From: Excoecaria cochinchinensis
Lineage: Eukaryota > Streptophyta > Magnoliopsida > Malpighiales > Euphorbiaceae
Assembly: GCA_947683425.1 (NCBI GenBank)
Contig: CANTUQ010000017.1
Coordinates: forward strand, 1,674,001 to 1,738,000
DNA length: 64,000 bases
Direction of reading: 5' to 3'
Shown here one piece after another: positions 1 through 12,229 of this stretch. A model generated the notes under the pieces. That model ran no database searches, was not told the DNA's origin, and saw only the letters and a list, made by a program, of their open reading frames with translations. Both the position numbers and the translations under genes were made by a program. The number at the start of each line of letters is the position of its first letter. The stretch's first letter is position 1.

Positions 1-317
1 AAAAGAATAATATTCATTCTATTTCACGAAATTGTGTACATTTCCATGTAACTTCAGCATACATGATCAGTTTTGACATTTACTCAACCGTGTATGCCCT
101 ATTAATACATGAAACCAAATTTTAACAACATCAACTCCTGTTACCAATCGGCCCTCTTGGGTTTTCACGATTGGACATTTTCTCTCGTGCCTCTAATTTT
201 TGCACAGGATGCCTTTTTTCGATTTTCACCCTGTCGAGGCGCCCAATTTTAGCACATCCGCCTTTTTTCAGTTTTCAACCTGCAAGCCATTTTATTCTCT
301 TCTTTTTATTTTGGTCT
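1..317 (-). other. post-pol spacer of element A
   Basis: Non-coding DNA directly downstream of the integrase end. It aligns by eye with 54600-54938, the same position in element C, including shared blocks around GTGTACATTTC, the AGGATGCCTTTTTTC segment and the CGAGGCGCCCAATTTTAGCA segment. By analogy with C, an antisense extra ORF would begin just beyond the left edge of the window. Confidence 0.7.
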
Positions 318-1450
318 TTAGCCATGGAACCTTTTGAGTCTGTCGACATTGATCGGCTCCTTGAATTCATTTCCATCGCTATCCGACAAGATTGCAGCTC
401 CTTTGGACAACAGCTTTTTAAGGATATACGGCCCCTCCCAGGTTGGCCTGAATTTTCCTCTGATATCGGGTATACCTGGCCTCATTTGCTTGAACACTAA
501 GTCCCCTTCTTTCAGTGGATGCTTTCTCACCTTCTTTCCGAATGTCCTGGCCAACCTCTTCTAGTAGATCTGATTGTGATAATAAGCCTTCAGCCTACTC
601 TCATCCAGTAAGTTTAAGTGCTGTAGCCTCTGTCGCGCCCATTCGGCCTCCGGGATTTGGGCTTCCATGACTACTCTCAGTGATCGGAGGTCTATCTCAA
701 CTGGAAACACTGCTTCCGTCCCGTATACTAAGGAAAATGGCGTAGCGCCCGTAGATGTCCTTGCCGTTGTCCTGTATCCCCACAGTGCAAAGGGTAGCTT
801 CTCTGCCCAGTCTTTGTAAGTTTGGACCATCTTGGATAGGATCTTCTTCACATTTTTTTTGGCGGCCTCTACTGCCCCATTAGCTTGTGGTCGGTAGGGA
901 GAGGATCTATGGTGCTTGATACCATATTTCTCAAGGAGCTTCCTGGTTTCCCCCATGAACTGCACCCCGTTGTCAGACACTATGTGGTGAGGGAGGCCAT
1001 ATCTGCAGATCAGATTCCTCTCTATGAACTTGGCCATATCCCTTGCATCTATCTTTTTGAAGGATTCTGCCTCTACCCATTTGGTAAAATAGTCAATTGC
1101 GACTATGATGTATCTGTGCCCATTGGATGCCATAGGGCGAATATCTCCGATAATATCTATGCCCCAAGCAGCGAAAGGCCAAGGTGATGTCAGGTTGTGT
1201 AGCTCTGATACTGGCAGATGCCTCAAATCTGTGTACTTTTGGCATAACTGGCATTGCTTGACATACTTTGAGCAGTCATTGTCCATTGTAAGCCAATAGA
1301 AGCCTTGTCTCATGATCTTCTTTGCTAGGGTCAAACCATTCATGTGAGCCCCACAAACACCTGCATGGGTCTCCTCCATCACCTTGTGGGCTTCTTTTTC
1401 ATTCAAGCACTTGAGTTGAATCCCGTCTGCTTGTCTTTTGTACAATACTC
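318..1450 (-). pseudogene. integrase of Tat element A (broken)
   Basis: Integrase, which inserts retrotransposon cDNA into chromosomes. The N-terminal zinc-binding H-H-C-C module is visible (HAGVCGAH, then CQLCQ). The core holds the D,D-35-E triad: Asp in WGIDIIGDI, Asp in VSDNGVQF, Glu in QANGAVEA. The C-terminal beta-rich tail ends in LKRFHG. One in-frame stop separates YYHNQIY from KRLARTFGKK near 558. The catalytic residues are intact, so this part decayed late. It is continuous with the second RNase H upstream. No chromodomain follows, as expected for Tat. Confidence 0.92.
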
Positions 1451-1689
1451 CTTCCAAGGATATGAACTGAGTAGACAGTTTCCGGATCATCCTTTGGTCT
1501 TTCTCAGTAGCTTCCTCTGGAAACTTATTGTTTTCCAAATAATTCATAATGTCAAAGTACCATGGTTTTCCATCCGCCACTTCTACTTCCATTATTGGCT
1601 TGCTCTCAAAGCTGGGCTTCTCAGAACTCGAAATCAGCACTGGCTTCATAACTACCCCTTCAGGATTATCCCATATCGACACTAGGGTT

Positions 1690-2130
1690 GCCAACGCATC
1701 AGCTAGACGATTTTTATCTCTTGGCACGAAGTGGAAAGTGCAGGTCTAAAACTACCCACACACCTCTTGCAAATATTCAACGTAGGGTACCAGCTGCTCT
1801 TCTTTTACAGCCCACTCTCCTCGGATCTAGTTAATCACCAAGGATGAGTCACCAAAGACTTCTACAATCTTTGCCCCCAATGTGGCTAGAGCTTCCAACC
1901 CGAAAGTGCATGCTTCATATTCGGCTTCATTGTTGGTTGCTTTGTACCTCAGCTTCTTGGCTAGAGGGAGTTTCTCATTATCTGGGGTTGTCAAAATAAT
2001 TCCAACTCCGGCCCCTCTGTTATTCACTGCTCCATCGAAGTGTAACTGCCATCCTTGGACAGAGATCGTGACTATGCTCTCATCCGGAAAGGTGAACTCG
2101 GGAGTGTCTCTTTGAATAGGATGCTCAGCA
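1690..2130 (-). pseudogene. second (archaeal-type) RNase H of element A
   Basis: A second RNase H domain between the usual RNase H and integrase, diagnostic of the Tat lineage. The four acidic positions are visible: Asp in LHFDGAVNN, Glu in ATNNEAEYEA, Asp in FGDSSLVIN, Asp in NRLADALATL. Stops interrupt it at about 1826 and twice at about 1745-1757. At three such places the same codon is Gln or Glu in element C. The domain is thought to help remove RNA during reverse transcription; that role comes from family knowledge. Confidence 0.88.
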
Positions 2131-2192
2131 AGAAATTCGGCTACGGCTCACCCCTTAATAGTTTTGTGGGTGATGTATTCAACATCAAACTG

Positions 2193-4200
2193 CTATAGCA
2201 AAAGCAGCCACCTCCCCATCTTACCAAGCAAAGACGGTGCTTCTTGCAAATATCTCAACGGATTCTGCTTGGCCACTGCCTTAACTTTGTATGAGTGGAA
2301 GTAATGTCTCAGTTTCTTTGATGCCCAAATAACTGCGAGGCAGATTTTCTCTACTTCAGCATATTTAATCTCATAAGCCAAAAACTTCTTGCTGAGATAA
2401 TAAACTGCGAATTCTACTCCGAATTCTACTCCGAATTCATCCTCTTGAGCCATCATGGCACCCACAGAACTGCCTTCCACTGCCAGATACAGGATAAGCG
2501 GTTTGAATGGTTGCGACGGCCTTAACACTGGCGGATTCAATAGATATTCCCTGATGCTGTCAAAGGCTTTCTGGCAGTCTTCGCTCCAGACCACAGGCTG
2601 ATCCTTTCTAAGCAGTTTAAAAATAGGCTCGCATATTGAAGTGAGCTTGGCAATGAATCGGCTGACGTATTGCAGCTTGCCCAAGAAGCTCCTTACATCC
2701 TTTTCCTTTTGCGGCACGGGCATCTCTTTGATGGCCTTCACCTTGTCTGGGTCAATTTCTATTCCCCTCTGGCTGACGATATGTCCCATTAGCTTTCCCG
2801 AAGTCACTCCGAAAATGTACTTCTTGGGGTTAAGTCGCAGATTGTACTTATCAATCCTGGTGAAGAACTTCTCTAGAGCTTCAAAGTGGCCCTCTCTAGT
2901 GGCTGATTTGACCATCATGTCATCAACATAGACCTCCACCTCCTTGTGGATCAGGTCGCTTAAAATCTTGATCGCCATCCTCTAGTATGTGGCCCCTGCA
3001 TTCTTCAGGCCAAAAGGTATGACTCGGTAGGCATAGGTCCCCCACTCTGTGATGAACGCGGTCTTAACCCGGTCAGCTATCTTGTTTAGGATCTGGTTGT
3101 AGCCCACATAACCGTCTCTAAAGCTGTACATCGTGCAGTTGGCGGCACTGTCTATCAACACATCAATGTGGGGTAGTGGAAAATTATCTTTAGGGCAAGC
3201 CTTGTTCAGATCTCGATAATCCACACATACCCTGACCTTTCCATTCTTCTTCGCTACAGGGACCACGTTTGCCAACCATGTAGGATACTGCACTTCAACA
3301 AGGAACTTGGTCTCAATCTGTTGCTGAATCTTCTCCTTGACCTTGTCTGCCCATTCTGGCCTGAGCCATCTCAACTTCTGCTTTACGGGCTTATAATCTG
3401 GATAAGTCGGGATGGCATGCTCTGCTACGTCTCGATCGATTCCTAGCATGTCCTCGTAGGTCCAGGCAAAGACTTTTTCATGTTTTCTTATTATTCTCTC
3501 AAATTTTTCCCTCTCATCAGGAGTTATATTTGATGCTATTAGAATTTCTTTCAGATTTTCCGAAGTTCCAAGATTAAAAGGCATTGTATCAGTGGAATCA
3601 ATATCAAAAATTGATGGACTATGATAATGTTCATGCATGTTGAAATTATTAGAAACATCGCACAAGTAAGAGAAATCATTCGCCTTATTAATAATATTAT
3701 AATTGTCATTTACATCATAAAAAAGTTCCGGAATGAAAAGACAATCTAAGCTAGAGTCTTCTTCTGCCTCCCTAGAGGTTGATGCTGTTGCAGCTTGCTC
3801 ATTGGCTTCCTGATTCAGTAGAGGCCCTTCAGGTATGTCTGAGGAAATTTTTAAATCCCCCATCTTCAGTTCTATTTCTGCCATCTTCTCTTTCCCTTTC
3901 AGCCTGGCAAACAACATCTTCTCGGTGACAACCTCTTCGAGCTCGCCTCTGTCCCAAGCAATGCACTGAGTCATGACCTCTTCATCCCAGAAGCTCTCAG
4001 TGGTCTTGATAACCCCGACATCCCAGTCGAATACATCATTAAAGATCTCAAATCCGGGGACAATCCTCCCATTCACCCACTGCAGCTCCTCCTCACCATT
4101 ATAAGCGCATACTGAGGATGCGGGCACAAAGCTTTCTGAAATGTGAGGGATCGTACCCACCGTCTTCTTCTTGCCAAAAGCGCCTCTGTCCCCAGACCCT
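2193..4200 (-). pseudogene. reverse transcriptase and RNase H of element A
   Basis: The RT region starts with an acidic linker (about 4160-3450), then the fingers with NGKVRVCVDYRDLNKACPK, the first catalytic Asp in SFRDGYVGYNQI, and the YVDD active site (VEVYVDDMMVKS, near 2920). A connection domain (RSFLGKLQYVSRFI) leads into RNase H with KKLRHYFHSYKV. A stop at about 2980 splits RT exactly where element C has Gln (ATYQRM). Another stop at about 2190 ends the RNase H frame. A short in-frame duplication (GVEFGVEF) is visible near 2420. The linker from 3530 to 3720 is unusually A/T-rich for this gene. Confidence 0.92.
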
Positions 4201-4941
4201 TCCGGCTCTTCTGACCTCGAGTGGTGATTGCGGTCTGCAGCCCTTGAGAGCTTCTACCCAAACCAGCCCCAGGGAGATAGTGCATCTTCTTCATCATGTT
4301 AACCACAGCTGGATTATCCACTGACCCGTGCTCTTCTCCTATCATTGACACGTGGAAGCCGCTGAAGGGCTGATTAGCAATTTTGAGAGCTGACACCTGA
4401 TTCTCTCTGGCTGCCTTAATAGTTATCACCTCCCCTTCGTGCGGGAACTTTATCATTTGGTGCAGTGTGGATGGTACTCCTCCTAATCTGTGAAACCAAG
4501 GCCTCCCAAGCAGGGCTGAGAAATTAGCTGGGATGGGCAGAACCACAAACTCCACCTCTACCTCAATGGGTCCCGCTTGACCAGGGTTTTGAATGTTCCC
4601 GAGGCTTGCCTTCTTGAATTATCATAGGCGGTAATCGTTAAGTCTGATTCTCTGAGCATATCCTCACTCAACCCAAAAGCCTGAAGGGCTATCAGAGGGC
4701 AAACATTGATAGAAGATCCATCATCTACCATAACGCAAGCGGTGTGCTTGTCGTTAATCTATGCTTTGATGTACAGAGGTCGATTATGATCGCGGCCCTC
4801 GACCGGCAGGTCGGCATCAGAAAAAACCAATCTCTCGCCCGATCCTCCTTTAACTAGACCCAGAAGTTCTAATGGGGAAATTGTGGTGGCAACAGTGGAC
4901 TCAGTCAAAGCCTCTATCACTTTCTGCCTGTGAGAAGGGGA
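4187..4941 (-). pseudogene. aspartic protease plus G-patch of element A
   Basis: The protease that cuts the polyprotein. The active site reads ACVMVDDGSSINVCP, a DDGSS version of the usual D-T/S-G, followed by LLGRPWFH, the second conserved strand. After it comes a glycine-rich segment, MKKMHYLPGAGLG to RKGLG (4187-4297), matching the spacing of a G-patch nucleic-acid-binding motif. Stops lie at about 4939 and 4760, and there is a frameshift near 4580. The RT frame that follows is shifted by -1, as in element C. Confidence 0.85.
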
Positions 4942-6377
4942 CTATCTTAAAAGATCCCAGATGGATATTTGAGCTGTGGTCTTTTTCAACTGCTTAACAA
5001 TCTGGTTCTCCTCTGGCTCTTTTTCCGTTGATGGCTGCGCTGGTTCAGGTGCCCTCGTAATCTCAGGGACCACTCTCCCACTTCTTGTCACAGCCCCTAT
5101 CTCTTCTTCATCCTCGTCAGATCTCCACAAGTCAGGGTTCATCTCTCCTTCCTCTTCGGCCTCTCCGCCGCTCTCGCTGCTTGACCAACAATCAATGGTT
5201 GCCACGACTGCTCTTTCCTCTCTATCCTCAGGACAAACAACAGCAACACTCTCGCTCCCATATAAATCTTGTAGCACGTACCACTCTGGCAAGCTAGATC
5301 CAACCATAAACACTGGTGGTGGCACGACATTATAACCAGGCTTCTTCTTATCTTCCCTCTTCTCCGGGTCGGAAATCTGTTTGTCATCGATCAGATCTTG
5401 AATGGAGTGCCTCAGCGCCTTACACTTGTCTGTTAGATGGCCCGTGTGCTGATGAAATGCACAGTATTCATTGTCATTCAGAGACTCCCAATCCTTCAAC
5501 CCTTTCATCTTCAAACCCTCCTTCAAATACGGGCTTGCGTTCTTGATAAACAGGCGGATCTGGTCTTGAGTGTCTGGCTTTCTTCGCATTTCCATTACCC
5601 TATTCCGTCAACAGGTGAGATAGTCGTAAAAAGATTCCCCGGCCTTCTGTTGGAGCAATTCAAGATCTTTAAGAGTCACCTCTATCCTGGTGGTGCAATT
5701 GTATTGCCTCAAGAACTCCTCTGTGAGTAGATCCCAATCTTCCTTACTTCGATGATCGAGGCTATGGTACCAATCGATAGTAGGGCCAGTCAGGCTGAAG
5801 CAAAAGTACTCCACCTTCAGCCTTTTAGACAAAGTGGTCCCTTTCATGACCAGAGAGTATTGCTTCACATGGGCAGTCGGGTCAGAGGTACCGTCAAATT
5901 TTAGCACGTCAGGCATCTTGAAATTGTAAGGAATCGGATCTTCTCCCTCCAGTTCCTTATCCTCCGGTTTCATTCCCTGACCTCTACTCAGCATGTGGGC
6001 CATAGCTTCAAACCTCTCTTCCATCTTCTTCAAAATAAACTCATCAGTTTGAGGTGCCTTCCCTCTCTCAGATACAGAACTCATCTTATCGTCTTCATTA
6101 TCCCGGTCATCATCTACCCTCAGTACTAGTCTTCTTCTCTGTCCTCCCGAAGCTACTGACCTCAGCTCTATTAGCGACGGCCGAATAGGCTCTTCTTGCC
6201 TCTCAGCTCTTTTTTCTTCTCGCTCATGTTGTCTCACGGGAAGAGGAGGTGGTGGATTCTGCGGAGCATTCTGTTATGCCAAAGCAGTTAGCATAGTCAT
6301 CATTCTGCCCTCAAATTCCTCAAACCGTCTGCAATCATGGCCCTCATAGCGTCATCTCCCCTAGGTGAGTTTGCCAT
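4942..6377 (-). pseudogene. gag of Tat element A
   Basis: Capsid/nucleocapsid precursor. The start chosen is the ATG at 6377, because the first residues (MANSPRGDDA) match the gag start of element C. A charged N-terminal region is followed by the capsid homology block (DWYHSLDHRSKEDWDLL, RIEVTLKDLELLQQK), then the Cys/His motif CAFHQHTGHLTDKC. A TGA replaces the Trp of C (LTRWRNR) near 5605. About 90 residues present in C between the capsid block and the Cys/His motif are missing here. An acidic tail (SSESGGEAEEEGE) leads into the protease. Confidence 0.88.
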
Positions 6378-7273
6378 CTCAGACACAGTATAGCTGACTT
6401 CCGGTAAGATCTCTGAAAGGCCCTCTCTACCTGGCAACTCAGATGTAGGAACTCGGATCAATCGTTCGGCAGGCGATCTAGTCCACCTGGGCAGATCTAT
6501 GATGGCTGCAGTGGCAAGGTGTTAGATATGATGCATGGAATGCAGACGTAATGCGTGGTCGTGATATGCAACACCCACAAAACACAAGCAAGCAAGTAGG
6601 TCCTTTCACCCTTATTTCTCCCACACACGTGGTCGCACGGTCTCTTTCCTAGGTGGGATTAGCCCAAGGGTCAGCAGGGGACCCAATGGACACGCATGTT
6701 GTACGGCGAAAAACCGGCAGCATGACACTCCTATGCTAATGTACAAGCGAATGGATAATGATCATCATGTATTTGGACATTCCAAAAATTTCGACATGGC
6801 CCTGCCGGGGCATGAAAGCCTTTGGCTAGGTTACCAAGCAAGACATCTGGACTCACCCAATACATAAGGATCCATAAAGCAAGCATAGAATTACGGTTCA
6901 TATCATTTGTGGAAAGTAGCTACGGCCATTACATGAGCTTTGGACAAGGGAGATGTTACTTTAGGGCTATCCAAGCATGATCCCTGCCGACAGGTCTAGC
7001 TCATCACGAGCATAATGACCGATCGGGTCATCATTTTGATATACCATTTAGCTACGAGGCTTGGGCTGGTGATTATCCTTAACACTTCCCTAAATTGAGT
7101 AAAAATAGGGTCGTGCTTCAGGAACGCACCGGGGCTAATAGAGGGACCAAACTAGCATATTCTAAGGCTCTAATGAGATGCGAATGCAAATGAGAGAAAG
7201 CGAATTTATGAATTAAAATTTAATCATAAATGTTTAAACAAGGTATTTTCAAATTGAAGCCTCAAACCATAAG
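6378..7273 (-). other. 5' untranslated leader of element A
   Basis: About 0.9 kb between primer site and gag with no credible coding sequence. It is conserved with 61197-62108 of element C, including the AACACTTCCCTA, CATGATCCCTGCC and GCATGAAAGCCTTTG blocks. By position it should hold packaging and translation signals; none is individually recognisable. Confidence 0.75.
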
Positions 7274-7291
7274 TCCCCAGTGGAGTCGCCA
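7274..7291 (-). other. primer binding site, tRNA-Arg type
   Basis: The minus strand reads TGGCGACTCCACTGGGGA, one base inside the LTR end at 7293. TGG plus CGACTC complements a tRNA 3' end of ...GAGTCG-CCA, the arginine-type primer reported for Ogre-like elements. Which tRNA is really used is an inference. Confidence 0.8.
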
Positions 7292-7292
7292 C

Positions 7293-9347
7293 TGTAACGC
7301 GCACCGGATGTCCACTCGGCCGCCCCTATGACCGCCCACTTGAGGGCGATCGGGCAATTGAGGGTCCGCTAACAGCTTGCAATAAATCGCAAGTGCGTCT
7401 ATGTTGGGCAATAAGGAGGTTTCATAGAGTCGCCACCCAATAGAACATTGGGAAAGTTTCTCTTGCCTCGGAGAGCCTAAGACTGCGCATAGTATCCATT
7501 TTGGGCCAACCAAAGGGGTCTTGGAGGGTAAACCTCTCGCCTTAAGGAGCCTAGGATTAACGCCAAAATCTCATGACACAAGAGGTGTCTTGGAGGGTAA
7601 ACCTCTAGCCTCTTTGAGCCCAAAGATCAGAGCTGGGTTTGGGACTTCTCATCTATTTCTACCTCGATTATTTTATGATTAAATTTTAATTACCATTAAT
7701 TTGCTCTCTCTCCACATGATGTAATTGATTAAAGGCGCATTTATTCACATTTGGAAAGGAGTAAATGAGCAAGTAATGAAAGCAATAAATTACAATAATA
7801 CAAGGAGCGGAATACAACTCCCTTTTATAAAGGTGCGATACATACACGAATCGGGGCATTGCTTATTTTGAGGACTTTGGTCCTCGCATGCATCATTATC
7901 AAAATGGCTATTTTTATTGTGATGAGCTTTTATTGGATAAAAATAGGACATTGGGTCCTTGCGTTTATGAAAACCTCTTTTTATTGAATATAAAACATTA
8001 ATCAATTTCTATATTTAACGGGATACAAAAAAAGGGGGGGCATACTCATGTACATAGAATAAATAATGAATAAACTAATAAAGGGAAAAATCAAGAGGGT
8101 TAGAAAACTAAACCGGACGGAATCCTCCGAGCATGGTAGATCACCCTTCGAGCTCAGGATAGTCCAAGAAAATCAATATATGCTCACAGAAGGTTAAAAG
8201 ATGTTAATATATGAAAGCTCAACATAAAATGGAGTCAAAAGACTTGAAAGAAATAGAAAAGATTTGGAAAAGTGGAGACAGGACCTAGCGACGGCCTCTG
8301 TCGAGTGACCGACGGGCGTCAATAGGTGACCAACATATCCCATCGCTCATTCAAGAGAGAGGGCATCTGTAGGTGAGGTGACCGACGAGCGTCGGTGAGA
8401 TAGATGACCTGTCGGTCACCACTACCTCCGAAAATAAACAGTGAAAAACTCTTTTTTCAAAGCAAAAATGGGTTTTTATCACAAAATGAGATGAAGAGAA
8501 TCAAAATAAAGGAAAGTGAAAGCAAAAAGGCACAAGAACAGCAAAAATAAAGAATAAAGATGAAATAACTCGGAGAATAAGTCCGGAATATTTACCCTCA
8601 GATAATGCTTTAGTGATATTCTTGGTGTTGATTAGAGTCCCGCACGTTCCACGAGAAACGAAATGAAGGATCAAAGAGAGGAAAATAGATTGTTTCCTTC
8701 TTAACCCCTCAAAAAGTTTGACTTTGGAATCAAAAACCCAAAGAAAACTAATTAGTTTTAGTTCCTTTTTGACGGTTTGATCCTCAAATTAAAAGAAATT
8801 TCTTGATGTGTGTTTGCTGGAAGAGAGAGAGAATACACTTGAAATTCAGCAGAGTTTCCCCTCTTGAAAATTTTTGGAACCCTTTTTAGTAAGAAATTCA
8901 AAGCTTTTATAGGCCAGGCACGACCGATGGGCGTCGGATGTGGAGACGGGGGTCGAAAGAAACCTTCTCACACAAGGATTCATCCGACGGCCCTACCATT
9001 TCCACCGACGGGCGTCGGAGAGGTTGTGTGCTCCGAAAACCAGCTGGCGTGCTCCGAAAAAAGCGGGTCTGTCCGACGGGCGTCGGAAAAAAACTATAGG
9101 CCGTCTGTGACCCTAAGCGACGGGCTGGCCTCCCACAGAAGGGCTGGTCGTCTGTAGAAGAAAAAAATATTTTTTGACTCAAAAACTCCCGTTCTTCCCC
9201 CCTCTACCTACAAAAGGTGTAAAGACTCATTTCTCGTGGAGTATGGGGCTAAAATCTCCAAATCCAAACCGTTTGTAAATGCTCGGATACTGATTTCATC
9301 ATAGGGCAATCTCTGATCCGGACCGCTCCGGGACACGGTGCCTACAC
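7293..9347 (-). repeat. 5' LTR of element A
   Basis: On the minus strand it runs from TGTAGGCACC (ending at 9347) to GCGCGTTACA (at 7293), giving the TG...CA ends of an LTR of 2055 bp. From its start it holds a GACGGGC-rich CpG island (8920-9150), a TATA box (8905-8914), a T-rich leader, the conserved GAGGGTAAA block (8587-8602) and the GGACC-AATGTCC-type repeats. A copy of TGGCGACTC lies within U5 (7427-7435). No partner LTR is in the window, so its age cannot be estimated. Confidence 0.85.
8905..9150 (-). promoter_or_regulatory. LTR promoter: TATA box and CpG-rich GACGGGC palindromes
   Basis: The minus strand has CTATAAAAG at 8905-8914. Directly upstream lie repeated CCGACGCCCGTCGG-like palindromes (copies near 8928, 9003, 9075 and 9118) in a GC-rich island within an A/T-rich LTR. 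The placement suggests an enhancer or core-promoter role; this is inferred from position. Confidence 0.6.
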
Positions 9348-9713
9348 ACACATACTAATTTAATCAAACATTATACATCAATTACACATTACACATTAAT
9401 ACATTAATTAATTAAACATTACATACATTACACATTGATATAATTAATCTACTTAATATATAATTTATCTAATTAATTAAACATTCTACATTTTAACTAA
9501 TTAATTAACTAATTAATCTTTAATTTTACATGCATTTTAATTAATACAATAATATTAACTAATTAACTAACTAACAACATTAACTAATTAATTACCTAAT
9601 TTTACACGCACACATATTTATATATTTATTATATATATATATATATATTTTGGAGGGAATTACTAAGGATCCAAAATTACCATTGCCATTTTATGCCAGA
9701 CTCGGGACCCGGT
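9348..9713 (-). repeat. stub of another Tat LTR
   Basis: An A/T-rich 366-bp piece ending in GGGACCCGGTGTCTACA, the reverse complement of a Tat LTR start. It lies between LTR A and the truncated LTR of B. The simplest reading is the 5' end of an older minus-strand LTR into which element A inserted. TTAATTAAT-type runs fill most of it; nothing coding is seen. Confidence 0.55.
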
Positions 9714-10622
9714 GTCTACAGCAGCACGCGCACAGGCGTGCGCGCTCCCTCCCCTCCGTGCGGCCACCTGGCCGTTGCCCTGTGCTGTCCCTTTCTCTAC
9801 ATTTTTTCCTGATTTTTTCATCTTTTTCAGTCCGATTTTCTTCAGTTTTTCACCTTCTTGTGTAATTTTGATAAACTAAAAATAAAAAGGTTTCTTGTCC
9901 CTTCCTTTTTTTGGCCAAAACTCAAAATTAAGAAGGGGACTCCCCTTCATTTTGAGGAGGAGGGCAGATTTTTACAAAGGAGAATTTTTGGTTCTCTCTA
10001 GTTTTTTCTCTCATTTTCTAGGAACCATTTTTCTACTTCAAAAAAATATTCTTCAAAAACCTTTAAGTTTTTCTTCTCAAGCTTTAATTTCTAGATTTTC
10101 CTTCAAGAAATATACTTCATTTCGGGATTGATCTTGAGCAAGAAAAATCAATTTTCTTTGTTCAAATCATCCATCAAAAATATTCACCTCAAAAATATTT
10201 TCTCAAATTTTATTTAGAACTTGTATTTCTCTTTGAATATTATTATCATCAAAAGATCGACAAGGGAACGGATTGAGACATCCTATTTCCGATCCAAAAT
10301 TCTGAGGGTAAACATTTTCGGACTCGTTCTCATTTATTTTTTGTGTGTATATTATTTATTGTTGTTAATATTATTTTTGCTATTTTTATCATGTCTATTA
10401 TTTACTTTTAGTACTTTAATGTGTTAATATCACTATTAATATATTATTAGTTTGCTTTAATGTGATTTTTATGTGCACTACTATTATTATACAATCATTA
10501 TTGTTACTGTTAAATTATTGCCATGTCCATTATTATTGTTGTTGATTTTGTTATTATTATTATTATTATCATCATTATTATTATTCTTATTTTTATTATT
10601 ATAATTATTATCATTATTATTA

Positions 10623-10657
<35 letters not shown>

Positions 10658-10845
10658 GTTTGTGTTCATGTTTATGCTCATGCTATCATTTGTTATTATT
10701 ATTTTTATTATTATTATTATCACATATAGTTATTATTATTGTTATTCATATTAGTTGTTCATGTCACTATTGCTATCATTATTACTATTATTATTATCAT
10801 TTAATGTTCGTTTTACCTTTATTTATTAGTATGATTTTCGGTGTG

Positions 10846-10898
<53 letters not shown>

Positions 10899-12169
10899 AT
10901 TATTATTATTATCATTATCATGTCTCATTATTATTCTTATCATTTATTATTATTACCATGTTTACTTATACTATATTCATTATAGTTCATTACTATTGCC
11001 TATTATTATCGTCATTAATATTATTTTGTTGTGTTTTGTCTCATCATTATCATTGTTATCATTATAGGCTCACTTGCCTAATTTTTATTCCATTTTTACT
11101 TGATTAATTTTAGAGCCATTACTAATATTTTTGATGTTAATTTTTGTATGAGATTTAATTTGAGTTGCATCGTGTGAGCGCCCCGCGACTCCCCGGATGG
11201 GTCGCGACATGTAGATGGACACTTCGGTTTGGTGAGATCCCTCCAACTCCCTTTCTATGTGTTTTGTGTTATTTGTAAATAATTATTTTATTTGTGCACG
11301 CGTGCGATAAAAAATCATAAAAATATTTCTATAATTAAATTGGATTTTTTTTACTAATAAAATTGGGACCAATGTCCCTCATTTTAACCAAACAATAAAA
11401 AATATCACAATTAAAACGAAGAGTCAATTTTCTCCAAAATGGGATCACTCATCCCTGTTTTCATCAAATAACCAAAATGGCTCTTCGAACACTCTTTAAA
11501 TGCAAGGGGACCAATGTCCCCAAACCTTCAGTAAGTGCGAAGGAACCAATGTTTCTAAAATAATGCCCCAATTTATGTATGTCGTTTCATTTCATTTTTT
11601 GGGTGAGTGTTTTAAATTTGTGTTCTTTCACTTTGGGTCCTTGTAATTAACTTTGGGGCAACTTTATTTACTTTTGGGATTGTATTTCGTCCCACTTATG
11701 TCTTTAATTTCCCTTTTGTTGGGGTTGTATTCCTCCCCTATTTCTCTTGTAATTATGTGCTTGCATGTTTACTGCTTTCATTTACCGTTTTCTTTATTTA
11801 TTTCATCTATCGCTTTTTACCGCTTTTCTTTATATGCTTGCAATGCGCCATCAATTTAAATGCATCGATCGCGTGAGACGAGAGATATAATTTTAAGAGG
11901 TTAAGAACCCATTTATAATTAACCAAAGCATAAATAAGAGGGAAGTTCCGGACACCATATCTCTGGTTTAGATCGTTAGAGGTGAGAAACCCTTTCCCAA
12001 CTTCTTGCAAATTGGGTGGCGACTCCCAATGCCTCAAAGGTACCTTTAGGTGTCATTAGACTAGGTTGTTCTCCCCAATGTTCTATTGGGAGGGATACAC
12101 CGATGATGTCTCATGGCGCCCATGATCAAAAGATGCAAACCAATTCCTCGAATCCTAATGGCAGATTCA
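9714..12169 (+). repeat. 5' LTR of element B, left end truncated
   Basis: Matches 15390-17877 almost base for base outside microsatellites and ends at the same GGCAGATTCA, after which the two copies diverge. It lacks the first ~450 bp of its partner, cut by the LTR stub at 9713. It contains the TCTGAGGGTAAACATTTTCGG block (10301-10320), long TTA microsatellites, the GGGACCAATGTCC blocks and an internal TGGCGACTCC (12017-12026). Confidence 0.85.
10540..10925 (+). repeat. (TTA)n-type microsatellites in LTR B1
   Basis: Imperfect TTA/ATT runs, longest at about 10850-10900 (roughly 16 units), with interspersed ATC and CTT variants. They lie downstream of the conserved GAGGGTAAAC block. Open frames of poly-Tyr, poly-Ile or poly-Asn across them are artefacts. 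Confidence 0.95.
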
Positions 12170-12229
12170 CCCAGTCTGTAAGTATAAAGGGTGTGCTGTA
12201 CGTGAGATGAACTGATGACATATAGCTGA

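Larger units (their letters stand above)
1..9347 (-). mobile_element. Tat/Ogre-type Ty3/gypsy element A, 3' part outside the window
   Basis: Read on the minus strand, the order is 5' LTR (7293-9347), primer site, leader, gag, protease with G-patch, RT, RNase H, second (archaeal-type) RNase H and integrase, then a post-pol spacer that leaves the window at base 1. The double RNase H and the TGGCGACTC primer site are features of the Tat lineage. Gag and pol are clearly related to element C (37642-64000), but the LTRs are only distantly similar. At least eight in-frame stops and some frameshifts make it non-functional. The 3' LTR and any extra ORFs lie before the window. Confidence 0.9.

Noticed and set aside
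885..1685. Plus-strand frames across the integrase region
   Set aside because: Complement shadows of the minus-strand integrase, which has a full set of motifs.
10487..11107. Poly-Tyr, poly-Ile and poly-Asn frames
   Set aside because: Translations of TTA microsatellites in an LTR.
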